A DNA stretch of 33,323 nucleotides from the NCBI GenBank assembly GCA_015478945.1, contig JABUQX010088141.1, forward strand, positions 1 through 33,323, given 5' to 3'. A program made the position numbers and the translations under genes. The notes beneath the pieces were generated by a model that ran no database searches, had not been told where the DNA came from, and was given only the letters and a program-made list of their open reading frames with translations. Every line of letters begins with the position of its first letter. Position 1 is the stretch's first letter. This DNA is from Trachelipus rathkii (lineage: Eukaryota > Arthropoda > Malacostraca > Isopoda > Trachelipodidae). Shown in pieces: positions 22,512 through 33,323 of the stretch.

Positions 22512-23907
22512 AGACACAATATACGCACGTATGAGTACATTGGGGTATGGGAGCGTCCTTACCGAAAAACTGTAAGGTGGACATAGGTGTATGGCGCAAA
22601 ACGTTCATGAACATGTATGTACATAGGTTGTCGATATGGATGTGTTGATGGTGACTCAGTACCGTATATGACCACCTATCGACGTAATGATGGCCTGGCA
22701 CGCTGTCCTATGCCGGATATGAGGTTCCGTATGTCATCTTGAAGGATCGAGTCCCAAAGGTTGACCAGGGCCCGCCGAAGGTCATTCAGAGTCATTGGTG
22801 GTGGGTTGAGCTGTAGAAATCTAAGTTCCAACATGTCCCACACATGGTCGATGGGATAGAGGTCCGGACTGTACGCTGCCCACCGGAAAGTGTCAATTTG
22901 AACCTCCTTTTAGGTATTCTTGTACACATCTGGCTGCGTGAAGTCGAGCGTTATCATGCATAATGATAAACTCCGGACCGATGTATGGCGCATAAGGCAT
23001 GCCATATGGTTCAAAGATGCTCTTAATGTACCGGGCAGAGTTCAGGAACCCTTCACGAAGGATGTAGAGGTCTGTACGGGTGGTTAGCGAAATACCTCCC
23101 CAGATCAGAACCAACCCACAACCCTATGGCACCACCCTTTAAATGTTACACGATGCATATCGTTCTTTGGGACGCCGATACACTCTTGAAGGTCGATCGA
23201 AACTATAAAGGTTGAACCAAGACTCGGCCACAAATAGGACACGTTCCCACTGCCGGAGTGGCCAGTGGACATGTAAACGTGTATATGTGACTCTCACTGT
23301 ACGATGTCTTCTCGTGAGAGGTTGCCTTCTTGCAGGCCTTCGTAGCCGATGCCCGCGTTCGGAAAGCCGTCTGCGAACCGTATTAGTACTTAAGCGTGTT
23401 CCATGTACCAGCGCCAACTGTCTCTCTTGCTGTTGTGAGGAGCTCCAGCAATGCGCGTAGAAATATAAATCGGTCTTTACAACGTGTTGTTGAACTTCGT
23501 CTACCTTGCCCCGGTCGTCCACAGTATTCATTAGTCTCCTCGCAACGGTGTATGACTCTTCCGATGCTTGTGTGTGAAACGTTGAATCTACGTCGGAGGT
23601 AACCATGGCTTTGGCCCTATGCTCTCAATGATACTATCTGCACACATCCATCACGCATCAAATGACGGGTCGCTCTTTCCATCCTGTCTCCACTACCGCA
23701 TCCGAATGTAACTGCTGCTCCGCGATGGTCGGACATTAAGGTAAACTACTACAACCAATCACAATTCGAGTTCGCTGGTTTCTCAATTCATACCTTTCTA
23801 CGGATATTGGCCTATTGATATTGCAACTACTCCGTATCGCGGCAACTTAGGACGAAAACGTATGTACGACATATCTGTGCACACGTACGTAACGTAAAAT
23901 ATTGTCT
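22512..23907 (-). mobile_element. Degenerate Tc1-like transposon
   Basis: A full-length but dead transposase (22676-23682) lies between two weakly matching inverted segments: 22512-22558 on the plus strand (GACACAATATACG..ACGTA...GTACA...CGTCC) and 23907-23850 read on the minus strand (GACAATATTTTACG...ACGTA...GCACA...CGTCC). The implied length of about 1.4 kb is normal for Tc1-like elements. The terminal repeats are imperfect and I cannot see the TA target duplication, so the exact ends are uncertain while the identity of the element is not. Confidence 0.75.
22676..23682 (-). pseudogene. Tc1-like (Tc1/mariner) transposase, inactivated
   Basis: The reading begins at an ATG at 23682 and ends at a TAG at 22678-22676, about 335 codons, the usual length for Tc1 transposases. 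The N-terminal part has a helix-turn-helix (RRRFNVSHTSIGRV) and the GRPGQGRR linker (near 23520). The middle carries RRPARRQPLTRRHRT and HVHWPLRQWERVLF. The catalytic part has VWGG-like LIWGGISL, then IIMHDNARLHAA (second Asp, 22955-22953) and YSPDLYPIDHVW (third acidic residue an Asp, 22849-22847), spaced 34 residues apart. Breaks: TAG at 23619-23617; a 4-base GAGA duplication near 23421-23428; TAA at 23141-23139; TAG at 23126-23124; and one extra G near 22906. The first catalytic position (23228-23226) reads Ala instead of Asp. It cannot encode an active enzyme as read. Confidence 0.93.
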
Positions 23908-23979
23908 CAAGACCATCTGCTCCTAAATTTATAACCTCGAAGATTTCAGATGTGTTACGATAACTTTGAGAAGTAGTAT

Positions 23980-24320
23980 ATATAGTATACTATAAATAAT
24001 GATATATAGTAATATATTATTCTATATATATTATATATATATATATATATATGAATATATATATACTATATATATATATATATTTATATATAATATACTA
24101 TATAATACTATAAATATATTATATATAGCTATATATTACTATATATATATATATAGTAATATATATATAATATATATATATATATATTATATATTATATA
24201 ATTATATATATATATAATATATATATTATATATTATATATTATATATTTATATAAATTAATATATATATTATATATTTATATATATGATATAATATATTT
24301 ATATATATATAGTATATATG
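23980..24320. repeat. (TA)n tract
   Basis: About 340 bases of near-pure T and A just beyond the Tc1-like element. The 72-codon frame at 23999-24217 is an artefact of the repeat. Confidence 0.85.
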
Positions 24321-25954
24321 TAGTACTTGACAGTACGTTTTTAATTCAAGAAACGAAGCATCCCGTGATTTTTAATAGAGGTCAAAAATAACGTTCTATA
24401 CGTTTTTGTAAAACATTTAGACATAAGTCGCACGTGAGCAAACCTTCACATTCTTCTCTGCAACGACTCATAATATTTCAGGGTTCAACTTGTACGCTTG
24501 CAACTAGCGGAAGCCTGCCCTTTGCAGCGGTACAAGAAGCCCGCTCAGTTACCTCTAGCTTTGTAAACTGTTGAGACGCTTGTGAACGATTGGTGTAGGT
24601 GAACTCTATAAAGACCTTCCACTTTGCTAATGTATATTATAGTATATAGTAACTATATATATATTATATATATATATTATATAAATATATCATTATATAT
24701 ATATATGGATATATATAGTAGGACTAATTTTTATATTTTATATCATATATTTCTAGCTGTGATTGCTCGCAGGTTTCACAGTTTATATGAAATCCTTAAA
24801 TTTGTGTAAGAGTATAAAATAACCCACATCTCACACTGGCGATATTTATATCTATAGTAGCTTATTATATATAGTATAATTAATATGTGATTACTAAATA
24901 TAAATATTATATAGTTAATATAAATATTATTACTATATAATATATGTTTATTAATATAGTATTATATATATATAATATCCTATACATATAATTAAATTAG
25001 TTAGACACCATAATAATAATATATATAGATATATTAACTTCAGATAGCTATAAAGATATATATGATATACTACCAATTGTACTATAGTAGAAAATAACTT
25101 ATATATATAAAAAGTATGATACTATTATATATATAGTTAAGTATAGTATAATATATTATAGTTATAGTGTATTATACTTTTATTGAGTATAATACATAAC
25201 AATAGTGATTATAATGAATTATATTTATGGTTATATATCTAAGCATGTGGTATTTGTAATCTAAATATGTACAAAAGCAATAAGTAACTGTATCATTTTA
25301 GTTGGAGGAAGGCAATTTGAATTCGCAGTCTGAGGACCGAAGAGTAAAGTATTTTTACTGTATGTACTAATGAGTCATTTAAAGACTATAGACTTATGCT
25401 CAAAACCATGTGCAATTGTTTATTCTTGTTGAGATTATACGTATGTTAAGTTTGGGAAGCTTATATTGGACTTAAAAATAATGGAAGTTAAATTGAATTA
25501 AATAGTAGAGAGTCATGGGGAATCAAGAAAAGTACAGTATGAAGATGATTATAAAATATAAAAATATAGGTAAATAATTTGAATTGTACTATTAGGAGAA
25601 TTTTATATCAATTTTAAATGGTTTGTGAACTGCGTTACGTATTGTAGAAATATCTTTAAAAAAATAGATAAGATAATGAAATAATAATTACAAATACATT
25701 TTATTAAATTTCCACATTATTCCATTATATATTTTTATCCGGTGATTTGATGCATTATAGGTTTTGCTTCTTTATCTTGTGGTTTGTTAAGACAAAAGTC
25801 CCACCGTTTGGGGCACAATCAAAGAATAAAACAGAAGTTGCTTGAATTGTCCTTCTAACTCGGAAGAACTAGTATCGCAAGAGAGATAAAATACTACAAG
25901 TTGGCTTTTCTTGCAACAGGATAAAGCGAACCGTGCTCCTGAGATGCATGGTCA
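24321..25954. other. Unassigned; short unique stretches among TA-rich DNA
   Basis: 24325-24630 has balanced composition without a recognisable frame. 24640-24720 and 24845-25230 are TA-rich. 25300-25950 is AT-rich non-coding DNA in which I see no gene. Confidence 0.4.
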
Positions 25955-26010
25955 GATGATGTTCGAACCCGAACCCTGGGCCGCCGCTATCCACTCACTA
26001 AGAAACCTCT
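25955..26010 (-). repeat. Possible tRNA-derived SINE head
   Basis: On the minus strand GTGAGTGGATAGCGGCGG (an A-box-like TGGATAGCGG) is followed by CAGGGTTCGGGTTCGAAC, which contains a GGTTCGAAC B-box core. The order and motifs recall the promoter of a tRNA-derived SINE. The box spacing is shorter than usual, the rest of a tRNA cloverleaf cannot be folded with confidence, and no A-rich tail was identified. Confidence 0.3.
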
Positions 26011-26355
26011 ATACGTCAAAAGGCGTTGAAAAACGCAAAAGTAAGAAGAATAGATACAATGCAGACTAATAATTGAACTTCAAATTGCATCTACTGTAGA
26101 TAATAATCTTTCAGATATATAATATATATAATATAGATATATATAAGTATATAGTTACTACGGTATAGCTATATAATTATATATTCACTATAATATAGTA
26201 TATTACTTATGAGTAGTATCTTTGAGGTATTATTATATAGTTTATTATATATTTAGTGTCCCAAAATGTTTCGAGTTTTCATTTGGAAGCAAGATAGATA
26301 TAAAAGATAAAGTAGAGATTAGATAGAAATAAAATTCATGAACAAAATTGGAAAA
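26011..26355. other. Unassigned AT-rich DNA
   Basis: Nothing recognisable. 26110-26260 is TA-rich. Confidence 0.4.
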
Positions 26356-26515
26356 TTTTATTATATTATTATTATTATTATTGAATATGTATTTATTATT
26401 ATTATATTTATTTATTATTATTATGTATTATTTTATTAATAATATTATTAATTATTATGTATTATTATTATTATTAATTATTATTGGAGTTATAATAAAT
26501 TATTATTATTATTAA
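26356..26515. repeat. (TTA)n microsatellite
   Basis: Runs of TTA triplets with TTTA interruptions on the plus strand. It is the opposite strand bias to the A-rich block at 4135-5330. Confidence 0.85.
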
Positions 26516-26527
26516 CGAATGGTGTAA

Positions 26528-26885
26528 ATTGTATAGTAAGCAATAACAACGAAGATGAAACGAGGTGTATACTTTCTTCATCTCATTATTACTTGATTAG
26601 GCCGTTATTTTTAAATGATGTTTTGCATTAATAATTGTATAGATAACGTAGGAGGTAACAACTAAAACTGAAGATGAAAACGAACTACTTTCTCATCGAT
26701 CGAGTATCTTCCTATTAATAGCAAGTTACTTTTAAGATGGTTTTGCATTATACGCATTGTAGTAACCTGGAGGGACAGAGTAAAACGAAAGATGTAAAAC
26801 CGAAAGCCTACTTTCTTCATCCTCATTATCCTATTGATAAAGGCTCGTTATATTTGAGAGAGATGGTGTTCATTATAGGTTTTGT
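26528..26885 (+). repeat. Minisatellite, three units of about 118 bp
   Basis: Equivalent points recur at about 26551, 26669 and 26787 (GAAGATGAAA-type), each followed by CTACTTTCTTCATC, a CTATTGATAA-type block, CGTTAYTTTTAA-type sequence, GATGGTTTTGCATTA, and a TTGTAGTAAC-type block. Within each unit GATGAAA and TTTCTTCATC can pair as a small stem. The third unit ends as the sequence turns into TAATTAATTA-type DNA. Confidence 0.75.
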
Positions 26886-26949
26886 AATAATTAATTAATA
26901 TTAAATACCATAAACTAGACACTAATTAATATTAACAATATTAATTTGT

Positions 26950-27540
26950 ATTTTATGATGATATATGCAATGCAATTTTAATACTTTTAAGAACCTTACC
27001 CCCAGTCATGGGGGGGAAAAAAGGGAGATTAAAAAACCTAATTCCCTTAGAACATTTTCTCCTGTTTCTTCCTTCTTGCCTTTTTCTTTGCGCGCGAATT
27101 AATGGCTTAAAGCGTTTGAAAGAAAAAGCGAAAAGCAAGTCAAGGTAGTGCTCAAAAGCAAAAGGAAGGCCTCAAGGCCAATACGCTCACAAGCGCCCAT
27201 GCGCAAGTAATACCCTTGTTCAGATAATCGGTTGCCAGATCAAATAATAGAGATTCGAGGCCGAAGCGCGAGGGAAGGAACCGAACACCCAAGCGTATCA
27301 CCCACGCATGCGCACGAAAGGAATTGTTCGTTTTATAGTGTTTGAATCGAATGAGGCCGGAAATAAAGTCGAAGCCATAGCAATCGAGAAGCATTAACCG
27401 CAACAGTGCCAAACACACACAACCTCTCAAGGTTCTGCATGAAACATTCCCACACCAAGGCTGTAACGGGAAATTCCTAAACAAATCTCTTTCTTCTCGT
27501 CGTTGCCTGCCAAGCCGTTAGTTGCAAACTTCAACGTTAT
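26950..27540. other. GC-richer patch with NRF1-like motifs, function unknown
   Basis: Composition rises from about 27000 to 27530. CACGCATGCGCA near 27303-27314 fits the NRF1 consensus with one mismatch, and CCCATGCGCAAG lies near 27197-27208. A 110-codon minus-strand frame (27484-27152) crosses the region, and so does a shorter one (27138-26953), but neither translation shows a domain I recognise. It may be an old transposon, or the edge of a gene whose exons I cannot identify. Confidence 0.25.
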
Positions 27541-28270
27541 TTTAATTACCTATATATACCGTTTTCTAAGTATATATATAGATGAGTGGTGAATACCTAT
27601 TGAGGGAATTATTTATTGAGAGATATTATGTGATATAAGAGGAGGTTTCGAGCAAAGAAATATGTGATAGTATAAATATAAATTATAACTATATAATATA
27701 TATATATAGTAGTATATATAATCTGAAAGTTTCGTATTGATTGAAACTGTAATTATTATGGATATACTATAATATCTGAGTTATAATATATAATGATAGT
27801 ACAAAATATTATTTTTTCTATAAATATTATTATAAAATATATTATATATATATATATTATTATATGGTATATGAATATATACTATGATATATAATCAGTA
27901 ATTATATTATAAAGGCTTAATAATATATAATAGTAAATACGATCTAAATATTTATAGGGAGTATTAATAATCGGTAGATAGTCATATATAGTTACTATGA
28001 GTAAGTAATAGAAGTAGTTACTATAATAGTATATACTATATATATATCGGCAAACTGGGCATACGATGATTGGCGTTTTTTTTTATTGGGTGTATCTTAG
28101 TATTTAAACGGGGGGTAAATCTAAGTGCAGTAGACTTAAAACTAAGTACATATATAGTTGTTATAGTATATAGTATATATATATATATTATATAATATTA
28201 TAGTATTATATATATATACTATAATATAGACTATATTATATATATATTCTATATATAATATAAAAAAAAG
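27541..28270. other. TA-rich, unassigned
   Basis: Mixed TA-rich sequence; the cleanest TA block is at about 28165-28262. No gene seen. Confidence 0.5.
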
Positions 28271-29317
28271 ATCTATAAAATAACCCACTAGTATTTTACT
28301 CACCTAAATGTTCTCATTACTACGTGATATAATTTCTTTGTCGTCAGAGTACTTCGTTTTCGTTTAAACATTAATTCCCTTTTAAGCTGAAATATTTATA
28401 TTATTAATATATTTTCTTTTAATACTTACACTTTATTGTGTTTTTCTTTTCAAACAATAACTTTAATAATTTTGAGATTTTTCATTATAATGGTAACTAT
28501 TTTTTGCCTTTCAAATATACAAAGTTTTATTTCAAATTTGTTTTATATTATTATTTTTTTTATTTTAGTTCCTGTTTCATTATACCAAACGAAAAAACGA
28601 TAACTCGACAGCACAATAACATTAATACACGTCCACCTCTCCATGTACACATGTTTTTAGTCATAAACCTATAATTTTTTTCATATATGAGCCTATATTA
28701 TTAAAATTTTTATTGCTATTTTCTTTTTTACATTTTTATTTTATTACATGAAAACCCGAAGAAATTCACACGCTCCACCCTTTCCGCTCCAGCAATCTCC
28801 ATCGTTCATCAGAGCCCGAATTCATAGAATTAGGTAACATTCACATACTTTTACATATAAATCACGTCTAAGTATCAGTTATTTGAAATAACAAATAATA
28901 TTAATTTATAAGACCATGTACTTCATCGTTAATTAAAAAAAAAAAACTATCAATATCACATGACAACCATAAGCCACGCCCCCATTTAAAATAACCGATC
29001 TTATCGTTTCTTGTTCATAGGAAATTCATTATGCGGAGACCAAACAAGCCTTAGCCTAACAATACTTAATCTGACATAACCTGCCTATCTTAACAGAATA
29101 ACTTCTAACATAAATAACATATTCAAGTTTATAATCTACAGATACCTGTTAACACGATATTATCTATCCAAGTATTACCTAACAAACCTTACGGTAGCCT
29201 AACCTAACCTATCGCTTGTCTATCCTATATTAATCTTGCTAAATAGAAGTAATTGTTAACATAAAACGCTAATTTCTTAAACATAAACTAGCACTAGAGG
29301 AAAGATATTAACGAATG
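28271..29317. other. Unassigned AT-rich DNA beside the satellite
   Basis: G is scarce on the plus strand. The 78-codon frame at 28438-28674 is Phe-, Asn- and Tyr-rich and looks like a composition artefact. CCTAACCTAACCT occurs once, near 29198-29210. Confidence 0.4.
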
Positions 29318-32300
29318 TGAATACAGAAATTTTGCTAGAATTATGATTTGTGCAAAAGGAGAGATAACGTGTTTTAATTAAAGAATAAGCAGTTGAATTC
29401 TTTAAGTCCTTTTATATTCTTATAAAAAAAAAGGAACAAAATCTTCTAAAAGATTATCATTAGATCAGAAGGTTTTTAAAACTAAAAACAATCATAAATT
29501 AGCTTGACTAACGCTTTATCACTACATAAAATTTGGTAAAAATTTTTCATTTTCTGGTTTTGAGTTTCATTGCAGTACACCTGGCTCTAAAATTACCTAT
29601 GGAGCTCCCAAAATTTATTAAGTCTTGAAGCACCATTCTAACATGAATACATATTATAAACAAATTTAAGAAATCTAGATTTCCTTGCTATTACACATAT
29701 TAACAAATCAATAAATTTCCTTTTTAAAAACGCTTTATCAGTACATCAATTTGTAAATTTTTTCACGGGCTGTGCACAGGATGATACTAGAAACACTCTG
29801 CCTAAAAGTTACCTGAGGACCCAAATGTTTATTCTGAAACGATCTAACATGAATAACATTATAATAACAAATTTAGATTTCTTGTTATTACCCATATAAC
29901 AATATAAATAGCCTTGACTACGCTTTATCACTACACTCAAATTGTAAATTTTTCACGGTTGTGCAAAGGCAGTAACTCAAACACCTGTGCCTTAAATTTA
30001 ACTTTAGGAGCCAAATTTATTATCTGAAACCGATCTTAACAGATGAATACATATTAAAACGCATTTAGATTTTTTCCCTTGCTAATTATTACATATAACA
30101 ATAAAAAGAAGCTTGACCTACGCTTTATCACTGACATCAGATATGTAAATTTTTTCCAACTAGCTACTCACAAATTTTCTAAACTACCTGCCTAAATTAA
30201 CTAGAGCCCAAATTATTATCTAAAGCCGATCTAACATTAATAATGAATACATATTAAACGAAATTTAGATTTCCTTTGCTATTACACATTATAAAAAATA
30301 AGTTTGACTACGCCTTTTATCAGCTCCGATCAATTGTAAATTGTTTCACGGTTTGTTCAAAAGGGACGATACCTCTAAGGACACCTGCTAATATGGTACC
30401 CAGGAGCCCAAATTTAATTATCTGAAAAGCCGATCTAACTGAATACTATTTAAAAACAAACTTTATTTCCTTGGCTATTTACCATATAACAATCCAGATA
30501 AGCTTGACTACGCTTTATCACTACAATTAAAATTGGTAAATTTTTCCCTGTTAAAGGAGGTACCTCTAAAACCTGCCTAAATACCTAGGAGCCAAATTTT
30601 ATTTGAAACCGATCTTCACATGAATACATATTAAAACAAATTTAGATTGTCCTTTGGTAATTCAACCATATTACAATAGTAAAATAAGCTTGAAACTACG
30701 CTGTTGGAATCATTACATCAAATTGTAAAATTTTTCACGGTTGTGCTAAAGAGAATACCTCAAATACCTGCCTAAATTACCTAGGAGCGCCAAATTTTAT
30801 CTGAAAGCTGATCCTAACATGACATACAATAGCTTAAAACAAATTTAGAGTTTCTCTTGCTATAGTACACGTTGTAATATAACAAATTATAAATCAGGTT
30901 TGACTACTCTTTTATCACTACATCAAAGTTTAAATTTTTTGACGGTTGTGCAAAGGAGATACCTCAAACAGACCGTGCGCCTAAAATTGCTAGGAGCCCA
31001 AATTTATTTATCTGAAAAACCGATCTAACCATTTGAATGGACTAATTAAAACAAATTTAAGATTTCCTTGAAAATACACAATATAACATATAATAAGCTT
31101 GACTACGCTTTTATCACTAAATAATCAAATTGTAAATTTTTTTCACGGTTGTGCAAAAGGAGATACCTCAAACACCTGGATAATTTACCTAAGGATCCTA
31201 AATTATTATCTGAAACCGATTAAGACGATGAATACAATTATTCAAAACAAATTTAAGGATTTTCGCTTGCTAATTACATCAATATAACAATATAAGTAAG
31301 CTTGAATAACTACGCCTTTATCACTACTATGAAATTGTATAATTTTTTCACCGGTTGTGCAATGGGAGATCCTCAAATGCAGAGTGCACAGTTGACCTTG
31401 AAGACCATTATAGTTATCTGAAAAGCAATTTGTACAGTTTATTGTTAGAGCTATTATATTATTTACCTAAATACATTAAACAAATACCCATATATAATAA
31501 GCTTGACTCACGCTTTATCCACTACATCAAAAATTTGTAAAATTTTCACGCTTGTGCAAAGGAGATACCTCAAACACCTGCTAAATTACCTAGGAGCCGC
31601 AAATTATTATCTGAAACCGATCTGAACATGAAATAGCATAATAAACAATTAGGATTTCCCTTGCTCTGTACACATATAACCAATATATAATAGGCTTGAA
31701 AAAAACCCAAAAGCTTTATCTCACTACATGAAATTTGTTAAATTTTCACGGTTGGTGCAAGGGAGGATCCTAATAACACTGCCTAAATACCTATAGAGCC
31801 CAAAATTTGATCTGAAAGCAGTTATACACTTGAATACATTTTGAAAGAACTGTAAAATGCACACCAACTTACACATGGATTTAAAATAAAAAGGAGCGCT
31901 TGACTACGCTTTATCTAGCTACATCAACTTCTACAATTTAGAAATGCCTGTAGCAAGGAGATACTCAAACACTGCCGCTAAATACCGTTAAGATCAAACT
32001 ACACAATTTATTTTACAAAGTATCATAATTATCTATAACAAGATTTTAAGATTTCCTTGTTATTACGCATATAACGAAACTATAATAAGCTTGACTATCG
32101 CTTTGAGTCCATATTACATTCAAATTGGGTATAATTTTTTTTCGAGAAATATTTTGTCAATAGATAAACCTCAAAACCACTGCCTAAATTAGTTAGGAGC
32201 CCAAATTATTATCTGAAACCGGATCTAACATGAATACATGTTAAAACCAATTTAGATTTCCTTGCTATTAATATCATATACAATAAAAAAAACGCTACGA

Positions 32301-33323
32301 AAATCACAACTTTATCACTACATTAATTGTAAATTTTTCACGGTTGGTTGGCAAAAAAGGTACCTCATTGCCTAAAATTAACGTAGCGAGGCCGCAATAA
32401 TTTATTTATCTGAAACGAATTCGTAACATGAATGACATATTAAAACAAATTTAGATTTTCCTTGCTATTGAAACAGCATTGAGACAATATAAATAAGTTT
32501 GGAACTACGCTTATCACTCCAATCAAATTGTAAAATTTTTCACACGGGTTTTTTCAAAGGAGATTACCTCCAACACCTGCTAAATTACCCAGGCTATAGC
32601 CCAAAGTTATTATCTTGCAACCGATCTAACATGATACATAATATTAAACAACAAATATAAAAAAATTTCCTATTACAGCATTATAACAATATAAATAAGC
32701 CTGACTACGCTTTATGCACTACAATTAAATTGTTTTAGATTTTTCACGGTTGTGCAAAAGAAGTACCTCAAACACCTGCCTAAATTACCTAGAATCCCAA
32801 ATTATTATCTGAGACCGAAACTTACATTGAATTAATATTTAAACCTTAGCTTTTTTTGCTAATACACAGAAAACAATATAAATAAAGCTTGACTACGCTT
32901 TTTTATATTAAACATCAAATTGGTAAATTTTTTCAGCGGTTTTGTGCAAAGAGATACCTTCAAATACCTGCCTAAATTACCTAGGAGCCCAAAATTATTA
33001 TCCGTGAAACCGATCTAGACATGGAAGTACATATTAAAACAAATGTTAGATTTTTCCTTGCTTTATTACTACCATCGGATAACCAATATTAAATTATGGT
33101 TTTGACTGAGCTTTTTTTATGCACTACATCAAATTTTAATTTTTCACGGTTGTGCAAAGGAGGATTGACTCAAACACCTGCTAAAATTACCTAGGAGCCC
33201 AAAATTATTAGTCTGAAACCGATCTTAACATGAATACAAATTAAAAAAATTTAGATTTTCCTTGCTATTACACATATACATATACGATATAGCTTGAGCA
33301 GACGCTTTATCACTTGTTACAAT
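29318..33323 (+). repeat. Tandem satellite array, about 20 monomers of consensus about 183 bp
   Basis: The phrase AGCTTGACTACGCTTTATCA recurs, exactly or nearly, at about 29501, 29911, 30111, 30301, 30501, 30688, 30897, 31097, 31300, 31501, 31693, 31898, 32089, 32496, 32699, 32887, 33099 and 33292, with weaker copies near 29722 and 32292. Further shared blocks are TTTTTCACGGTTGTGCAAAG, GAGATACCTCAAACACCTGC, AAATTACCTAGGAGCCCAAA, TTATCTGAAACCGATCTAAC, TGAATACATATTAAAAC and TTAGATTTCCTTGCTATTAC. Most monomers have a HindIII-type AAGCTT at the junction. A weaker partial monomer precedes the first clear one (29318-29501). The array runs off the window's right end. Confidence 0.95.

Noticed and set aside
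23212..23602. Plus-strand open frames of 82 and 68 codons
   Set aside because: They are shadows on the opposite strand of the Tc1-like transposase.
28438..28674. 78-codon open frame starting FFFSNNN
   Set aside because: Phe, Asn and Tyr bias follows the T- and A-rich composition, with no motif.
29198..29210. CCTAACCTAACCT as an interstitial telomere
   Set aside because: Only two and a half units. This is too short to separate from chance in C- and A-rich DNA.
29500..33323. CRISPR-like array of regular repeats
   Set aside because: The whole monomer is conserved with no unique spacers, and the setting is eukaryotic. It is a satellite.

Overview
The window looks like a non-coding, repeat-rich stretch of an AT-rich eukaryotic genome, most likely an arthropod. 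A crustacean or a related invertebrate would fit the abundance of (TA)n and (AAT)n tracts and the kinds of transposon seen; this placement is inference. I see no intact protein-coding gene, rRNA or convincing tRNA. Everything recognisable is mobile or repetitive DNA. Most short open frames fall in (TA)n or (AAT)n tracts or are chance frames.

Layout. 1-4130 is unassigned AT-rich DNA. 4135-5330 is an almost pure A/T block. 5507-7815 holds a broken copy of a long protein that I recognise as a multi-copy arthropod 'hypothetical protein' family. It is flanked by two imperfect inverted-repeat arms, so the whole resembles a DNA transposon of a kind I cannot assign to a named superfamily. 7820-8600 is TA-rich. 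9055-9330 is a small CpG-rich island with promoter-like motifs in otherwise AT-rich DNA. 9331-18227 is mostly unassigned, with a possible retroelement motif near 10661-10706, a polypurine tract (14816-15125) and a GC-richer patch (16970-17350). 18228-20282 is bracketed by two long diverged direct repeats, with a 200-bp tandem dimer between them. 21530-22241 looks like a small non-autonomous transposon with G-rich ends and a (TA)n core. 22512-23907 is a dead Tc1-like transposon on the minus strand. 24000-26350 is TA-rich and unassigned, with a weak tRNA-like SINE fragment. 26356-26515 is (TTA)n, and 26528-26885 is a three-unit minisatellite. 29318 to the window end is a tandem satellite of about 20 monomers.

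The satellite copies share a clean consensus of about 183 bp, yet adjacent copies are spaced about 200 bp apart because each carries scattered private insertions. That pattern suggests uncorrected long-read error in at least this part, so frame breaks elsewhere in the window should not automatically be read as biological decay.

The best candidate for something under-described is the 5507-7815 element: a conserved protein family with no function I can name, carried between inverted arms.
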